Shown one piece after another: positions 1 through 9,744 of a stretch of 39,248 bases of DNA (positions are counted from its first letter, which is position 1; every line of letters begins with the position of its first letter). The position numbers were made by a program, and so were the translations under genes. A model generated the notes under the pieces. It had not been told where the DNA came from, made no database searches, and saw only the letters and a list, made by a program, of their open reading frames with translations. This DNA comes from an alpha proteobacterium SCGC AAA280-P20 (GTDB lineage: Bacteria; Pseudomonadota; Alphaproteobacteria; Pelagibacterales; Pelagibacteraceae): NCBI GenBank assembly GCA_000371845.1, contig AQUE01000005.1, forward strand, positions 1-39,248. Direction: 5' to 3'.

Positions 1-2792
1 AAAAGATCATTCAAGAAGCTGAGAAAGTTTTAGAAAAGACAGATCACGAGAAAAAAATTATAAAAGAAGAGCCTAAGCAAAATTTTGAAAAAAAAGTTGA
101 ATACAAGAAATTTACAAACTATTCCTCTGATCAAGACAGTATTGGTGATGTAGATCCTCAAGAGACTATAGAATGGATTGAGTCATTGAATAGCGTTGTT
201 GAAAGAGATGGTCCAAAAAGAGCTAATTATCTTTTAGGTAAATTAATTAATCAAGCTTACATCTCAGGTTCAAATTTACCTTACAATCAAAAAACACCTT
301 ATATAAATACAATACCGAGGGAGATGGAAACTAAATCTCCTGGAGATCAAGTCGTAGAGAACAAAATAAGATCTTTAATTAGATGGAACGCTGCATGCAT
401 GGTTGTGCGTGCTAATAAGAAACTTCCAGAGCTTGGAGGGCACATTGCAACTTTTGCCTCTGCCGCAACTTTATACGATGTTGGTTTTAATCATTTTTGG
501 AAATCCCAAAATGAAAAAAATCTGGGAGACTTAATTTATTTTCAAGGTCACTGCGCTCCTGGTATTTATGCAAGATCTTTTCTTGAAGGAAGAATAACTA
601 CAAAACAATTAGAAAATTTCAGACAAGAAGTTGATGGTGGGGGATTGTCTTCATATCCTCACCCATGGTTAATGCCAAACTACTGGCAATTTCCAACAGT
701 ATCGATGGGTCTTGGTCCTATCATGGCAATTTATCAGGCAAGATTTATGAAATATTTACAAAACAGATCTTTAATAGAAGATCAAAATAGAAAAGTTTGG
801 GTTTTTTTAGGTGATGGAGAAATGGACGAGCCTGAATCAACGGGTGCTATTAGTTTAGCAGCAAGAGAAAAGTTGGATAACTTAGTATTTGTAATCAATT
901 GCAACCTTCAAAGATTAGATGGTCCTGTAAGAGGAAATGGAAAAATAATTCAAGAAATGGAAGGTTTGTTTAGAGGAGCGGGCTGGAATGTAATTAAAGT
1001 TATTTGGGGATCTTATTGGGATCCTCTTCTTGCAAAAGATAAAACGGGTCTATTATTAAAAAGAATGGAAGAGTGTGTTGATGGAGAATACCAAGCATTC
1101 AAAGCCAAAGGTGGAGCTTATGTTAGAAGTCATTTCTTTGGAAAATATCCAGAATTAAGAGAGTTGGTTTCAAATATGACCGATGAGGATATATGGAAAC
1201 TTAATAGAGGAGGTCATGATCCTCATAAAGTATATGCCGCGTATCATGCTGCTCAAAATCACAAAGGATCTCCTACGGTAATTTTAGCAAAAACTATTAA
1301 AGGTTATGGAATGGGCAAAAGCGGGGAAAGCATCAATACAACCCATCAACAAAAAAAATTGGATGTGAATGATATGTATTATTTTAGAGATCGATTTAAT
1401 ATTCCAATTACAGATAAACAAGTTGAAAATTTAGAGTTTTATAAACCTGATGAAAAATCAGAAGAAATTCAATACATCAAAGAAAGAAGAAAACAACTCG
1501 GTGGTTTTATTCCAACAAGAAGAACTAAGACTAAAGCTTTAAAAACCCCAACTGCTGAAATTTTTGAATCTTCTTATTTAGATTCTGGAGATAGAGAACT
1601 CTCAACAACTATGGCTCTTGTTAGTATGCTTACTAAAATGTTAAGAGACAAAGAATATTCTTCAAGATTAGTTCCAATAATTCCTGATGAAGCAAGAACT
1701 TTTGGAATGGAGGGATTTTTCCAAAAAATTGGAATTTATGCTCATGAAGGTCAAAAATATGAACCTGTAGATTCAGAGCAGTTAAGTTCTTATCGCGAAG
1801 ACAAAAGTGGACAAGTATTAGAAGAAGGAATTACAGAAGCTGGCGCCATGTCTTCCTGGATAGCTGCTGGAACATCTTATTCAAATCATAATATTGAAAT
1901 GATTCCTATCTATCTTTTTTATTCAATGTTTGGTTTTCAAAGAATTGGTGACTTTGCTTGGGCAGCTGGTGACGCTCAATGTAGAGGTTTTTTAATTGGA
2001 GCAACATCAGGCAGAACCACTCTTGCAGGTGAAGGATTGCAGCACCAGGATGGTCACAGTTTAGTAATGGCATCTACTATTCCAAACTGCGTAACTTATG
2101 ATCCAACTTTTTCTTATGAATTGGCAGTAATATTCGAAGATGGGTTGAAAAGAATGCATGAAAAACAAGAAAATGTTTTTTATTACATAACAACTTTAAA
2201 TGAAAATTATAAACATCCTGCAATGCCTAAAGGTGTAAAAAAAGAAGATATTTTAAAAGGCATGTATTTATTTAAAGAAATCAATAATAAAGGGAAAACT
2301 AAAGTTCAATTGCTTGGATCTGGAGCAATATTAAATGAAGTAATAAAGGCAGCAGAAATATTAAGTTCTGACTTTGGAATTGACTCTGATATCTGGAGCG
2401 TAACAAGCTTTAATGAATTAAGAAAAAATGCAATAGAAATTGAAAGAAAAAATTTACTAAATCCAGATAAAAAACCAGAAAAAACTTATATAGAAAAGTG
2501 TTTTGAAAAAAGAACGGGTCCTTTCATAGCGGCTACAGATTATATCAGAACATTATCTGAGGGAATTAGAAACTATGTTCCTGGTACATATGTAACTTTG
2601 GGAACGGATGGATTTGGAAGAAGCGATACTAGAAAAAATTTAAGAAAGTTTTTTGAAGTTAATAAAGAGTTTATTGTTTATTCTACATTAAGCACTTTAG
2701 TAAAAGAACAAAAAATTGCATCAAAAGTAGCTACTGATGCGATGAAAAAATATAATATTGATCCAAAAAAACCTATTCCGACAAAACTATAG
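1..2792 (+). CDS. aceE: Pyruvate dehydrogenase E1 component, homodimeric type (5' partial)
   Basis: This is the thiamine-diphosphate-dependent E1 subunit of the pyruvate dehydrogenase complex, which decarboxylates pyruvate and acetylates the E2 lipoyl groups. Family landmarks seen are DVDPQET near base 147, the FQGH/SPGxYARxFLEG-type block near 540-590, GDGEMDEPES (thiamine-PP/Mg site) near 811, GMEGFFQKIGIY near 1706, and GTDGFGRSD near 2602. The frame is open from base 3, and no ATG, GTG or TTG occurs in it before the TTG at 186. That TTG lies inside the conserved N-terminal region, so the true start is upstream of the window. About 48 Lys/Glu-rich codons precede DVDPQET, which sits very near the N-terminus in E. 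coli AceE, so this protein carries an N-terminal extension. aceF follows after 6 nt. Identity is certain; only the N-terminus is unresolved. Confidence 0.97.
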   Translation, partial: KIIQEAEKVLEKTDHEKKIIKEEPKQNFEKKVEYKKFTNYSSDQDSIGDVDPQETIEWIESLNSVVERDGPKRANYLLGKLINQAYISGSNLPYNQKTPYINTIPREMETKSPGDQVVENKIRSLIRWNAACMVVRANKKLPELGGHIATFASAATLYDVGFNHFWKSQNEKNLGDLIYFQGHCAPGIYARSFLEGRITTKQLENFRQEVDGGGLSSYPHPWLMPNYWQFPTVSMGLGPIMAIYQARFMKYLQNRSLIEDQNRKVWVFLGDGEMDEPESTGAISLAAREKLDNLVFVINCNLQRLDGPVRGNGKIIQEMEGLFRGAGWNVIKVIWGSYWDPLLAKDKTGLLLKRMEECVDGEYQAFKAKGGAYVRSHFFGKYPELRELVSNMTDEDIWKLNRGGHDPHKVYAAYHAAQNHKGSPTVILAKTIKGYGMGKSGESINTTHQQKKLDVNDMYYFRDRFNIPITDKQVENLEFYKPDEKSEEIQYIKERRKQLGGFIPTRRTKTKALKTPTAEIFESSYLDSGDRELSTTMALVSMLTKMLRDKEYSSRLVPIIPDEARTFGMEGFFQKIGIYAHEGQKYEPVDSEQLSSYREDKSGQVLEEGITEAGAMSSWIAAGTSYSNHNIEMIPIYLFYSMFGFQRIGDFAWAAGDAQCRGFLIGATSGRTTLAGEGLQHQDGHSLVMASTIPNCVTYDPTFSYELAVIFEDGLKRMHEKQENVFYYITTLNENYKHPAMPKGVKKEDILKGMYLFKEINNKGKTKVQLLGSGAILNEVIKAAEILSSDFGIDSDIWSVTSFNELRKNAIEIERKNLLNPDKKPEKTYIEKCFEKRTGPFIAATDYIRTLSEGIRNYVPGTYVTLGTDGFGRSDTRKNLRKFFEVNKEFIVYSTLSTLVKEQKIASKVATDAMKKYNIDPKKPIPTKL

Positions 2793-2798
2793 TTTAAA

Positions 2799-4334
2799 AT
2801 GGCTAAAATTATTGATTTAGTAGTTCCGAATATTGGTAATTTTAAAAATGTAGAAATTATAGAAGTTCTTATAAAAGAAAATCAAAATATAAAAAAAAAT
2901 GATGGGATCATTACTTTAGAAAGCGATAAATCAAGCGTTGAAGTTCCCTCTCAGTTTTCTGGTAAAATCAAAAATATTAAAGTTAAAGTTGGAGATAAAA
3001 TTTCTGAAGGAGATAAAATAAGTGAAATAGAAATAACTTCTGATGAATTAATCCAAGAAAAAAAACCCGAAAATAAAAAAATTGAAATACAAAAAGAAAG
3101 TAAAACTTTAAATGATACAACTTTATTAAAAATTCCGCCGCTTGGAACTACTAAAAAATTAATTGTTTCTGAAATTTTTCTAAAAAAAAATCAACCCATT
3201 AAAATTGATCAAATAGCATTATTAATTGAAGATGAAGAAAGTGCCTATGAAATTCCCTCACCAATATCGGGAATTGTTAAAAATATAATATTAAAAAAAG
3301 GTCAACAAGTTAAAATTGGAGATTCAATTGCGGAGATTCTTAATCAAGCTTTAGAAACAGAAATAAAAAAAAAAATAATTATAGAAAATACCATTCAAGA
3401 TAATCATGAATATCAAAGTATAAAAAGTGCAAGTCCAAAAATAAGAAAATTTGCTAGAGAATTGGGTGTTGATATTCAGTTAGTTGATGGAAGCGCAAGA
3501 AAAGGAAGAATTATTGAAGAGGATATTAAAAAATTTATTAAAAGCACTTTAAATAATAAAGTTAACAAAGAAGAGGTAATAAAAAAAATAGAAACAAAAG
3601 AAGAAAGGCTTCCCTATGAACACGGGGAATTTGGTGAGATTGATATACAAAAAATACCAAGAATTAAAAGACTATCAGGTCCCCATTTAGTTAAAGCCTG
3701 GAATGAAATTCCTCATGTAACTCAATTTGATGAAATTGATGTTACAGATATGGAACACTTTAGAAAAAATTTAATAGACCTTAATACAAAAGAAAAAATT
3801 ACTATCACTCCTCTTGCTTTTATTATGAAAGCATTAGTTAATGGCATGAAAAAATACCCAAACTTTAATTCCTCACTTGAGTCTACTGGTAAAAATATTA
3901 TTTATAAAAAATATTTTCATATTGGAGTTGCGGTTGATACGCCTCATGGTTTGATGGTTCCAAAAATGAGAAATGTTGATCAAAAAGATCTTCTGACTTT
4001 AAGTAATGAACTTAGAAAGATTAGCAAGCTTAGTAAAGAACTTAAAATAGATAAAAAAGAATTTTTTGGAGGGTCAATGACAATTTCTAGTTTAGGAGGA
4101 ATTGGTGGAAGTTTTTTTACTCCAATTATTAACAATCCTGAAGTAGCAATAATTGGAATAGGAAAAACAGAAATAAAACAGGTTTTTATTGACGGAAAAT
4201 TTATAGCAAGAGCAATGATGCCGATATCTCTCTCTTATGATCATAGAATAATTGATGGGGCTGAAGCGGCCAGATTCTGTCAAGATCTCAAACTTAGTCT
4301 TGGAAAAAACTTTGCTTTCAATTTATCATTTTAA
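2799..4334 (+). CDS. aceF: Dihydrolipoamide acetyltransferase (PDH E2), two lipoyl-like domains
   Basis: This is the E2 core of pyruvate dehydrogenase, which transfers acetyl from lipoyl-lysine to CoA. Domains in order (511 aa): lipoyl domain 1 (residues about 3-78) with the lipoylation motif ESDKSSVEVPS, Lys44; lipoyl-like domain 2 (about 109-182), in which the equivalent position is Glu147 (EDEESAYEIPS), so it cannot be lipoylated; E1/E3-binding domain (about 211-246); and a catalytic domain ending with SYDHRIIDG (His482, Asp486). The linkers are Lys/Glu/Ile-rich rather than Ala/Pro-rich, which fits the base composition. It lies 6 nt after aceE. The beta-lactamase-like gene starts 2 nt downstream, and no lpd (E3) gene is present here. 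The gammaproteobacterial-style AceE/AceF pair, rather than PdhA/PdhB, is notable if the host is an alphaproteobacterium. Confidence 0.96.
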   Translation: MAKIIDLVVPNIGNFKNVEIIEVLIKENQNIKKNDGIITLESDKSSVEVPSQFSGKIKNIKVKVGDKISEGDKISEIEITSDELIQEKKPENKKIEIQKESKTLNDTTLLKIPPLGTTKKLIVSEIFLKKNQPIKIDQIALLIEDEESAYEIPSPISGIVKNIILKKGQQVKIGDSIAEILNQALETEIKKKIIIENTIQDNHEYQSIKSASPKIRKFARELGVDIQLVDGSARKGRIIEEDIKKFIKSTLNNKVNKEEVIKKIETKEERLPYEHGEFGEIDIQKIPRIKRLSGPHLVKAWNEIPHVTQFDEIDVTDMEHFRKNLIDLNTKEKITITPLAFIMKALVNGMKKYPNFNSSLESTGKNIIYKKYFHIGVAVDTPHGLMVPKMRNVDQKDLLTLSNELRKISKLSKELKIDKKEFFGGSMTISSLGGIGGSFFTPIINNPEVAIIGIGKTEIKQVFIDGKFIARAMMPISLSYDHRIIDGAEAARFCQDLKLSLGKNFAFNLSF

Positions 4335-4336
4335 AA

Positions 4337-5440
4337 ATGATAAGTGGTTATTGTGAAGAAAAATATAATCCTGTTAAAAAAATATTTGAAAATTATTTCT
4401 TAAAACGAGAAGAAATTGGCGCTTCTTTTGCAATTTATAAAGAAGGGAAACCATTAATCGATCTCCATGGTGGTTTTAAAAATACAAATAATAAGGATTG
4501 GGAAGAAAATACTATCGTAAATGTATTTTCAGCGACAAAAGGAATTTATGAAATTATTGTTTCCATTCTAATTGATCAAAACATTTTAGATTTAGAAAAA
4601 TCTGTCTCTTATTATTGGGACACTTTTAAACAAAGTAATAAAAGAGAAATTAAACTAAAACATATTTTGTCCCATCAATCTGGGCTCTATAGATTTAAAG
4701 AAAAGATTACACAAGAAGATCTTTTAGATTGGAATAAAATAATAAATATTTTAGAAAATCAGGAACCGGATCATCTATGTGGTGAAAAAACTTATTATCA
4801 TGCAAAAACACACGGATTTTTAATCGGTGAAATTATAAAAAAAACCACAAAAAAAAGCTTAGGAGAATTAGTTTCTGAATTACTATCAAAGAAACTAGAT
4901 TTAGATTTTTTCATCGGAACTCCAAAAAATCAACTGTCAAATATTGCTGTTCTCTACGAGGACAAAACTCAAACTAAAATATCATCTGAATTTAATGCAT
5001 TTAACAATCCTGAACATGAAATAAGTTTTTATAATAAAGAAAATTGGCAAACCGCGGAAGTTCCTTCAATGAATGGGCATGGGAATGCAAGATCTATTGC
5101 TAAAATTTACGATATTTTTGTAAATGACCTGCTATTAGAAAAAAATATTTTATTATCAAAATCATCAATTAAAAAATGCTTAACTGAAAGCACTAGTAGA
5201 ATTGATCAAAGTTTAATGCTGCCGATTAGATGGTCTCAGGTTGGTTTAATACTACGAGGTGGGTGGTTGTTTGGAAAAAATAAAAAATCTTTTGGTCATA
5301 ATGGTTGGGGTGGATCTTTGGGTTTTGCTGATCCAACATTAGGAATAGGAGTTGCCTATACTACAAATAAAATTAATCCTACTATGTCATCAGACCAAAG
5401 AATAATAGATTTGTTAAAAAAGTTTTACGAGATTATTTAA
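4337..5440 (+). CDS. Beta-lactamase-fold serine hydrolase (class C/esterase EstB-like, PF00144)
   Basis: This belongs to the beta-lactamase/D-Ala-D-Ala carboxypeptidase-like superfamily (367 aa). The catalytic SxxK motif is SATK (Ser65, Lys68). LSHQSGL follows at about 111, the Tyr of the second motif is in YHAKTHGF (Tyr154), and GHNGWGGS at about 320 replaces the KTG box, as in the HxG-type esterases of this family. No signal peptide is visible, so it is probably cytoplasmic and more likely an esterase or amidase than a resistance enzyme; the substrate cannot be told. The ATG is 2 nt after the aceF stop, so it is very likely co-transcribed with the PDH genes, though a metabolic link is unproven. 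It runs convergently toward the tRNA-Ser gene, ending 9 nt short of it. Confidence 0.88.
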   Translation: MISGYCEEKYNPVKKIFENYFLKREEIGASFAIYKEGKPLIDLHGGFKNTNNKDWEENTIVNVFSATKGIYEIIVSILIDQNILDLEKSVSYYWDTFKQSNKREIKLKHILSHQSGLYRFKEKITQEDLLDWNKIINILENQEPDHLCGEKTYYHAKTHGFLIGEIIKKTTKKSLGELVSELLSKKLDLDFFIGTPKNQLSNIAVLYEDKTQTKISSEFNAFNNPEHEISFYNKENWQTAEVPSMNGHGNARSIAKIYDIFVNDLLLEKNILLSKSSIKKCLTESTSRIDQSLMLPIRWSQVGLILRGGWLFGKNKKSFGHNGWGGSLGFADPTLGIGVAYTTNKINPTMSSDQRIIDLLKKFYEII

Positions 5441-5449
5441 AATTATTTT

Positions 5450-5539
5450 TGGCGGAGAGAAAGGGATTCGAACCCTTGATACCTTTAACAGTATACACGC
5501 TTTCCAAGCGGGCGCCTTCAACCACTCGGCCATCTCTCC
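5450..5539 (-). tRNA. tRNA-Ser (anticodon GGA)
   Basis: The minus strand reads a complete class II tRNA. The acceptor arm is GGAGAGA paired with TCTCTCC, followed by discriminator G and an encoded CCA at 5450-5452. The D arm is GCCGAGTGGTTGAAGGC. The anticodon GGA lies at 5503-5505 in the loop TTGGAAA. A long variable arm (TATACTGTTAAAGGTATC type) and the T arm GGGTTCGAATCCC follow. The anticodon stem has one C.U mismatch (bases 5511 and 5497, positions 28 and 42). The first tRNA base (5539) is also the third base of the lepA stop codon TAG, so the tRNA must be cut from the lepA-containing transcript or made from a promoter inside lepA. It decodes UCC/UCU serine codons. Confidence 0.96.
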
Positions 5540-7350
5540 TATTCGTTTTTATTTATCTTAAGAACTTCAATAAAAGCTTCCTGTGGAATATCAACACTTC
5601 CGAACTGTCTCATTCTTGCTTTTCCTTTTTTTTGCTTTTCTAAAAGTTTTTTCTTTCTATCTCTCGCTCCTCCACCGTGAATTCTACTGATAACATCTTT
5701 TCTGTAACCAGATATTGTTTCTCTTGCTATAACTTTTCCACCAATAGCTGCCTGAATTGGTATTTGAAATTGATGTCTTGGAATTAAATCTTTTAATCTT
5801 TCGCACATTAATCTTCCTTGTCTTACTGCAAAATCTTTATGAATAATCATAGACAATGCATCAACCATTTCTTCGTTTACTAGTATGGATAATTTAATCA
5901 AATCACCTTCTCTATAATCACTCAATTCATAGTCAAAACTTGCATAACCGCTAGAAATAGATTTGATCTTATCGTAAAAATCAAAAACAACTTCATTTAA
6001 TGGTAATTCATAAGATAGAACTGCGCGATTTCCTGAATAACTTAAACTTTTTTGTTTTCCTCTTTTTTCTTCACATAATTTCATAATTGAACCCAGGTAT
6101 TCTTCTGGCAGAATTATTGTTGCGTTAATCCATGGTTCATTAATAGATTTAATAAAATTTGGTTCTGGCATATTAGCAGGATTTTGAAGATCTATAACTG
6201 TTCCATCATGTTTGTTAATTTTATAAACAACACCTGGTGTTGTGGTAATTAAGTTTAAATTATATTCACGGTCTAATCTTTGAACGATAATTTCAAGATG
6301 AAGGAGTCCTAAAAAACCACATCTAAAACCCAATCCTAAAGCAGCAGAATTCTCTGGTTCATAAACAAAACTTGAGTCGTTTAATTTTAATTTTGCAAGA
6401 CTATCTCTTAATAAATTATATTCTGTGCTATCAACTGGAAATAATCCGCAAAATACAACTGGCTTACTTGGCTTAAACCCTGGTAACGGATCTTTTATAG
6501 GATTTGAATAATCTGTTATCGTGTCTCCAATTTTAGTATCTGAGAGATCTTTAATACCTGTAACAATAAAACCAATTTCACCAGGTCCTAAGTATTCCTT
6601 ATTTTCTGCTTTGGGAGTAAACACACCAACTCTTTCAACTGGATGTCTTGTGTTTGTTGACATCAATAGAATTTCCATTCCTTTTTTAATTGCCCCATCT
6701 AGTATTCTAACCAATATAACCACTCCCAAATAACTGTCATACCAACTATCAACTAATAAAGCCTTTAAAGGTAAATCTTTATTTCCTTTTGGAGCCGGAA
6801 GTCTTTCAACTATTGCTTCTAATATTTTATCTACCCCTTCTCCTGTTTTTCCAGAGGCTGTCAAAGCGTCCGAAGTATCAATACCTATAACATCCTCGAT
6901 TTGTTTTTTTACTCTCTCAACGTCTGATGCTGGTAAATCTATTTTATTTAAAACTGTTATAATCTCATGATGATTATCCATAGCCTGATAAACATTTGCT
7001 AAAGTTTGAGCTTCCACTCCTTGAGTGCTATCTACAATAAGTAATGATCCTTCGCATGAGGCAAGTGACCTGTTTACTTCATAGCTAAAATCGACATGGC
7101 CTGGCGTATCAATAATATTTAATATGTAATTTTTTCCTTCTTTTTTTGATTTATAATTCAATCTAACTGTTTGAGCTTTTATAGTAATTCCCCTTTCTTT
7201 CTCTAAATCCATTGAATCCAAAACTTGAGTTGTCATCTCACGATCTGTAAGGCCTCCACATTTTTGAATTAATCTATCTGCAAAAGTAGATTTGCCGTGG
7301 TCGATATGGGCAATAATTGCAAAATTTCTTATATTTTCTTGAGCAGACAT
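5539..7350 (-). CDS. lepA: Elongation factor 4 (translational GTPase LepA)
   Basis: This ribosome-associated GTPase, 603 aa against 599 in E. coli, acts during translation stress or initiation and back-translocates ribosomes in vitro. Seen at the N-terminus: P-loop AHIDHGKST, switch [10 protein letters not shown], and the guanine-specificity motif NKIDLP. The EF-G-like domains follow, then the LepA-specific C-terminal domain with [20 protein letters not shown] and the ending SVDIPQEAF. The ATG directly abuts the pheT stop (no spacer), so translational coupling is likely. The stop TAG overlaps the first base of the tRNA-Ser gene by one nucleotide. It is the last protein gene of the thrS-to-lepA operon. 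Confidence 0.97.
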   Translation of the reverse strand: MSAQENIRNFAIIAHIDHGKSTFADRLIQKCGGLTDREMTTQVLDSMDLEKERGITIKAQTVRLNYKSKKEGKNYILNIIDTPGHVDFSYEVNRSLASCEGSLLIVDSTQGVEAQTLANVYQAMDNHHEIITVLNKIDLPASDVERVKKQIEDVIGIDTSDALTASGKTGEGVDKILEAIVERLPAPKGNKDLPLKALLVDSWYDSYLGVVILVRILDGAIKKGMEILLMSTNTRHPVERVGVFTPKAENKEYLGPGEIGFIVTGIKDLSDTKIGDTITDYSNPIKDPLPGFKPSKPVVFCGLFPVDSTEYNLLRDSLAKLKLNDSSFVYEPENSAALGLGFRCGFLGLLHLEIIVQRLDREYNLNLITTTPGVVYKINKHDGTVIDLQNPANMPEPNFIKSINEPWINATIILPEEYLGSIMKLCEEKRGKQKSLSYSGNRAVLSYELPLNEVVFDFYDKIKSISSGYASFDYELSDYREGDLIKLSILVNEEMVDALSMIIHKDFAVRQGRLMCERLKDLIPRHQFQIPIQAAIGGKVIARETISGYRKDVISRIHGGGARDRKKKLLEKQKKGKARMRQFGSVDIPQEAFIEVLKINKNE

Positions 7351-9744
7351 TTAGGATCTTAATGTTGCATCAAAAGATTTTTGCATTGTTTGAATTATTT
7401 TTTCACTCAATTCATCAATCTCTTTATCGTTTAACGTTTTATCTTGTGATTGAATTAATAAATTCAAAGCTACAGATTTTTTATCTTTTTCAATATTTCC
7501 ACCTTGAAAAACATCAAATACTCTTATTTTTTTTATTAATTTTTTATCTACATTGAGTAATACATTAATAATTTTTTCTGCTTCAAATTTCTTATCAATA
7601 ATAAAGGCAAAATCTCTTTCAATTTTTTGAAAATTCGAAACTACATACTTAATTTTCTTTTTTGTATTTTGCTTATTTATAACTGGAATATTATTTAAGA
7701 AAATTTGAAAACCAAAAATTGGCCCATTTTTAATGTCAAATTCTTTAACAATTCTAGGGTTGATTTCTCCAAAATTAGCTATTGGTAACTGTTTATTAGA
7801 ATTGAAATAAAATTTTCCTGATCTGCCTGGATGATAATATGATTCAGATTCCTGAATAACCGCTAGCTCTTGTTCGTGAATTCCAAGTTCAAGTAAAGTT
7901 TTATAAACGCAATCTTTAATCTCAAAAACATCAACCTCTTTATCTTTTTCTAACCAATTTTTTCTATAAATTTTTCCAATTTGAATTCCTCCAATAACAG
8001 CTATTTGCTCTCCTGGTTTTGAGCCAAAAAATACTGGTCCGCATTCAAATATTTTTTGATCTTCAAAATTTCTATGAATATTATTTTTAATATGAATTAT
8101 AAGATTTGAAAAAATAGAAGATCTTAAACTGTCTAAATCATTAGAAATTGGATTTGTAATTAATAAATTTTTATTATGTAAACCAAATAAAGAATCAATT
8201 TTCGAATTTGTAAAAGAATAAGTAATTGTCTCCATAAAACCTTTATTAGCTATAGACCTTTGTGCAAATCGATATAATTTTTGCTTTTCTGTTAAAATGT
8301 CTTTTAAACTATCTGCTTCTGGCTTAATAAGCTGAATTTTATCATAACCTCTAATTCTTATTAACTCCTCTACTATATCAACTTCCTCGTTAATATCAGG
8401 ACGCCAAGTTGGAATAGTTATTGAGTATGTATTTTTACTTTTTTTAAATTTAAACCCTAAATTATTTAGAATTTTTTTAATTTCGGCTGATGAAATTTTA
8501 CTTCCAATAATTTTTTCAAATTTATCTAAATTAAATATAATTTTTTTATTTTTAAAATTACTTTCTCCAGAAATAACAATGTTGCTTATTTTTCCTCCGC
8601 ATAATTTATTAATAATTTTTGCCGCAAGTTTTAATCCATATTCCATGATGTTAGGATCAGCTCCTCTTTCAAATCTAAATTTAGCATCAGAATTAATGCC
8701 TAATTTTTTTGCAATTTTTGATATTTTAACTGGGTCAAATAAAGCTGATTCTAAAAAAATATTTTTACTATCTAAAGAGATTGAAGAGCTTTCTCCGCCA
8801 ATCACACCTCCTAAACCAAGAATTTCCTCCTCATTAGTAATTAGACATGCGGCTTCTTCTAGTGAATGGTTATTATTATCTAAAGCTAAGAACTTTTCTC
8901 CTTTTTTTGATGAACGCACAATAACTTTTCTATCAATTTTATCAGCATCGTATGCATGTAGAGGTCTATTTAAATCAAGCATGATATAATTTGTAATATC
9001 AACAACAGCCGAGATTGGATTCATTCCGACAGAAATTAATTTATCTTTTAACCATTTTGGGCTTTCTATATTTTTAATTCCTTCAATGTAACAGTGAGCA
9101 AAAGAAGAGCAGCCAGAATTAGACTGAATAATAACCTTAAAAGGATTTTTAATATTAGTTTTTAATTTAATTTCTTCTAAATCGATTAATTTTCCAAGAC
9201 CTGCTGATGACAAGTCTCTTGCAATGCCTCTTACTCCTAAACAGTCAGATCTATTAGGGGTTATAGATATATCAATTGCTGGCTCGCTATTGTTTTTAAA
9301 ATAACTATCTCCTGTTTTAAATTTTTTTGAATCTAATTCAGTAATTCCTTGGCTTTCGTCAGATAAACCTAATTCAGATTGTGAACAAAGCATTCCATAA
9401 GAATCCACTCCTCTGATATTGGTAACTTTAATCTTAAGTTGATTTTTTGGAATAATCGCCCCTGGTCCTGCATATACAGTTAATAAACCGTCTCTAGCAT
9501 TTGGAGCGCCACAAACGACTTTTAGTATTTTTCCAGATCCAATATCTACATCACATAATTTTAATTTATCTGCGTTTGGGTGTTTTTCTGCTTTAATAAT
9601 TTTTGCCACTAAAAAAAGATTATCCTTATCTGTTGTTCCAACACTTTCAACCTCAAGCCCTACATTATTTAAAGTTGAAACAATTTTTTCAATACTTGCG
9701 CCTGTTTTCAAATGATCCTTTAACCAAGAAGAAGTTATTTTCAT
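7351..9744 (-). CDS. pheT: Phenylalanyl-tRNA synthetase beta subunit
   Basis: This is the beta chain of the alpha2-beta2 phenylalanyl-tRNA synthetase (797 aa, E. coli 795), supplying tRNA binding and editing. Domains seen: N-terminal domain with the EMAP/OB tRNA-binding segment (about 40-150, including [13 protein letters not shown] and VVCGAPNAR); the B3/B4 editing region (about 210-390, [18 protein letters not shown]); B5; the core with [17 protein letters not shown]; and a C-terminal ferredoxin-like anticodon-binding domain (about 700-797). The ATG overlaps the pheS stop as ATGA (4 nt), and lepA starts immediately after the TAA. Both are signs of translational coupling in one operon. Confidence 0.97.
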   Translation of the reverse strand: MKITSSWLKDHLKTGASIEKIVSTLNNVGLEVESVGTTDKDNLFLVAKIIKAEKHPNADKLKLCDVDIGSGKILKVVCGAPNARDGLLTVYAGPGAIIPKNQLKIKVTNIRGVDSYGMLCSQSELGLSDESQGITELDSKKFKTGDSYFKNNSEPAIDISITPNRSDCLGVRGIARDLSSAGLGKLIDLEEIKLKTNIKNPFKVIIQSNSGCSSFAHCYIEGIKNIESPKWLKDKLISVGMNPISAVVDITNYIMLDLNRPLHAYDADKIDRKVIVRSSKKGEKFLALDNNNHSLEEAACLITNEEEILGLGGVIGGESSSISLDSKNIFLESALFDPVKISKIAKKLGINSDAKFRFERGADPNIMEYGLKLAAKIINKLCGGKISNIVISGESNFKNKKIIFNLDKFEKIIGSKISSAEIKKILNNLGFKFKKSKNTYSITIPTWRPDINEEVDIVEELIRIRGYDKIQLIKPEADSLKDILTEKQKLYRFAQRSIANKGFMETITYSFTNSKIDSLFGLHNKNLLITNPISNDLDSLRSSIFSNLIIHIKNNIHRNFEDQKIFECGPVFFGSKPGEQIAVIGGIQIGKIYRKNWLEKDKEVDVFEIKDCVYKTLLELGIHEQELAVIQESESYYHPGRSGKFYFNSNKQLPIANFGEINPRIVKEFDIKNGPIFGFQIFLNNIPVINKQNTKKKIKYVVSNFQKIERDFAFIIDKKFEAEKIINVLLNVDKKLIKKIRVFDVFQGGNIEKDKKSVALNLLIQSQDKTLNDKEIDELSEKIIQTMQKSFDATLRS

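Noticed and set aside
186..188. TTG as the start of aceE
   Set aside because: It falls inside the conserved DPQET...ERDGPKRA region and the frame is open upstream to the window edge.
5449..5643. Plus-strand ORF of 64 codons beginning MAERKGFEPLIP
   Set aside because: It is the antisense of tRNA-Ser plus the lepA end; peptides of this kind are a familiar artefact of translating tRNA genes.
8579..8989. 136-codon plus-strand ORF inside pheT
   Set aside because: It is a shadow of pheT on the opposite strand with no recognisable domain and no ribosome-binding site.
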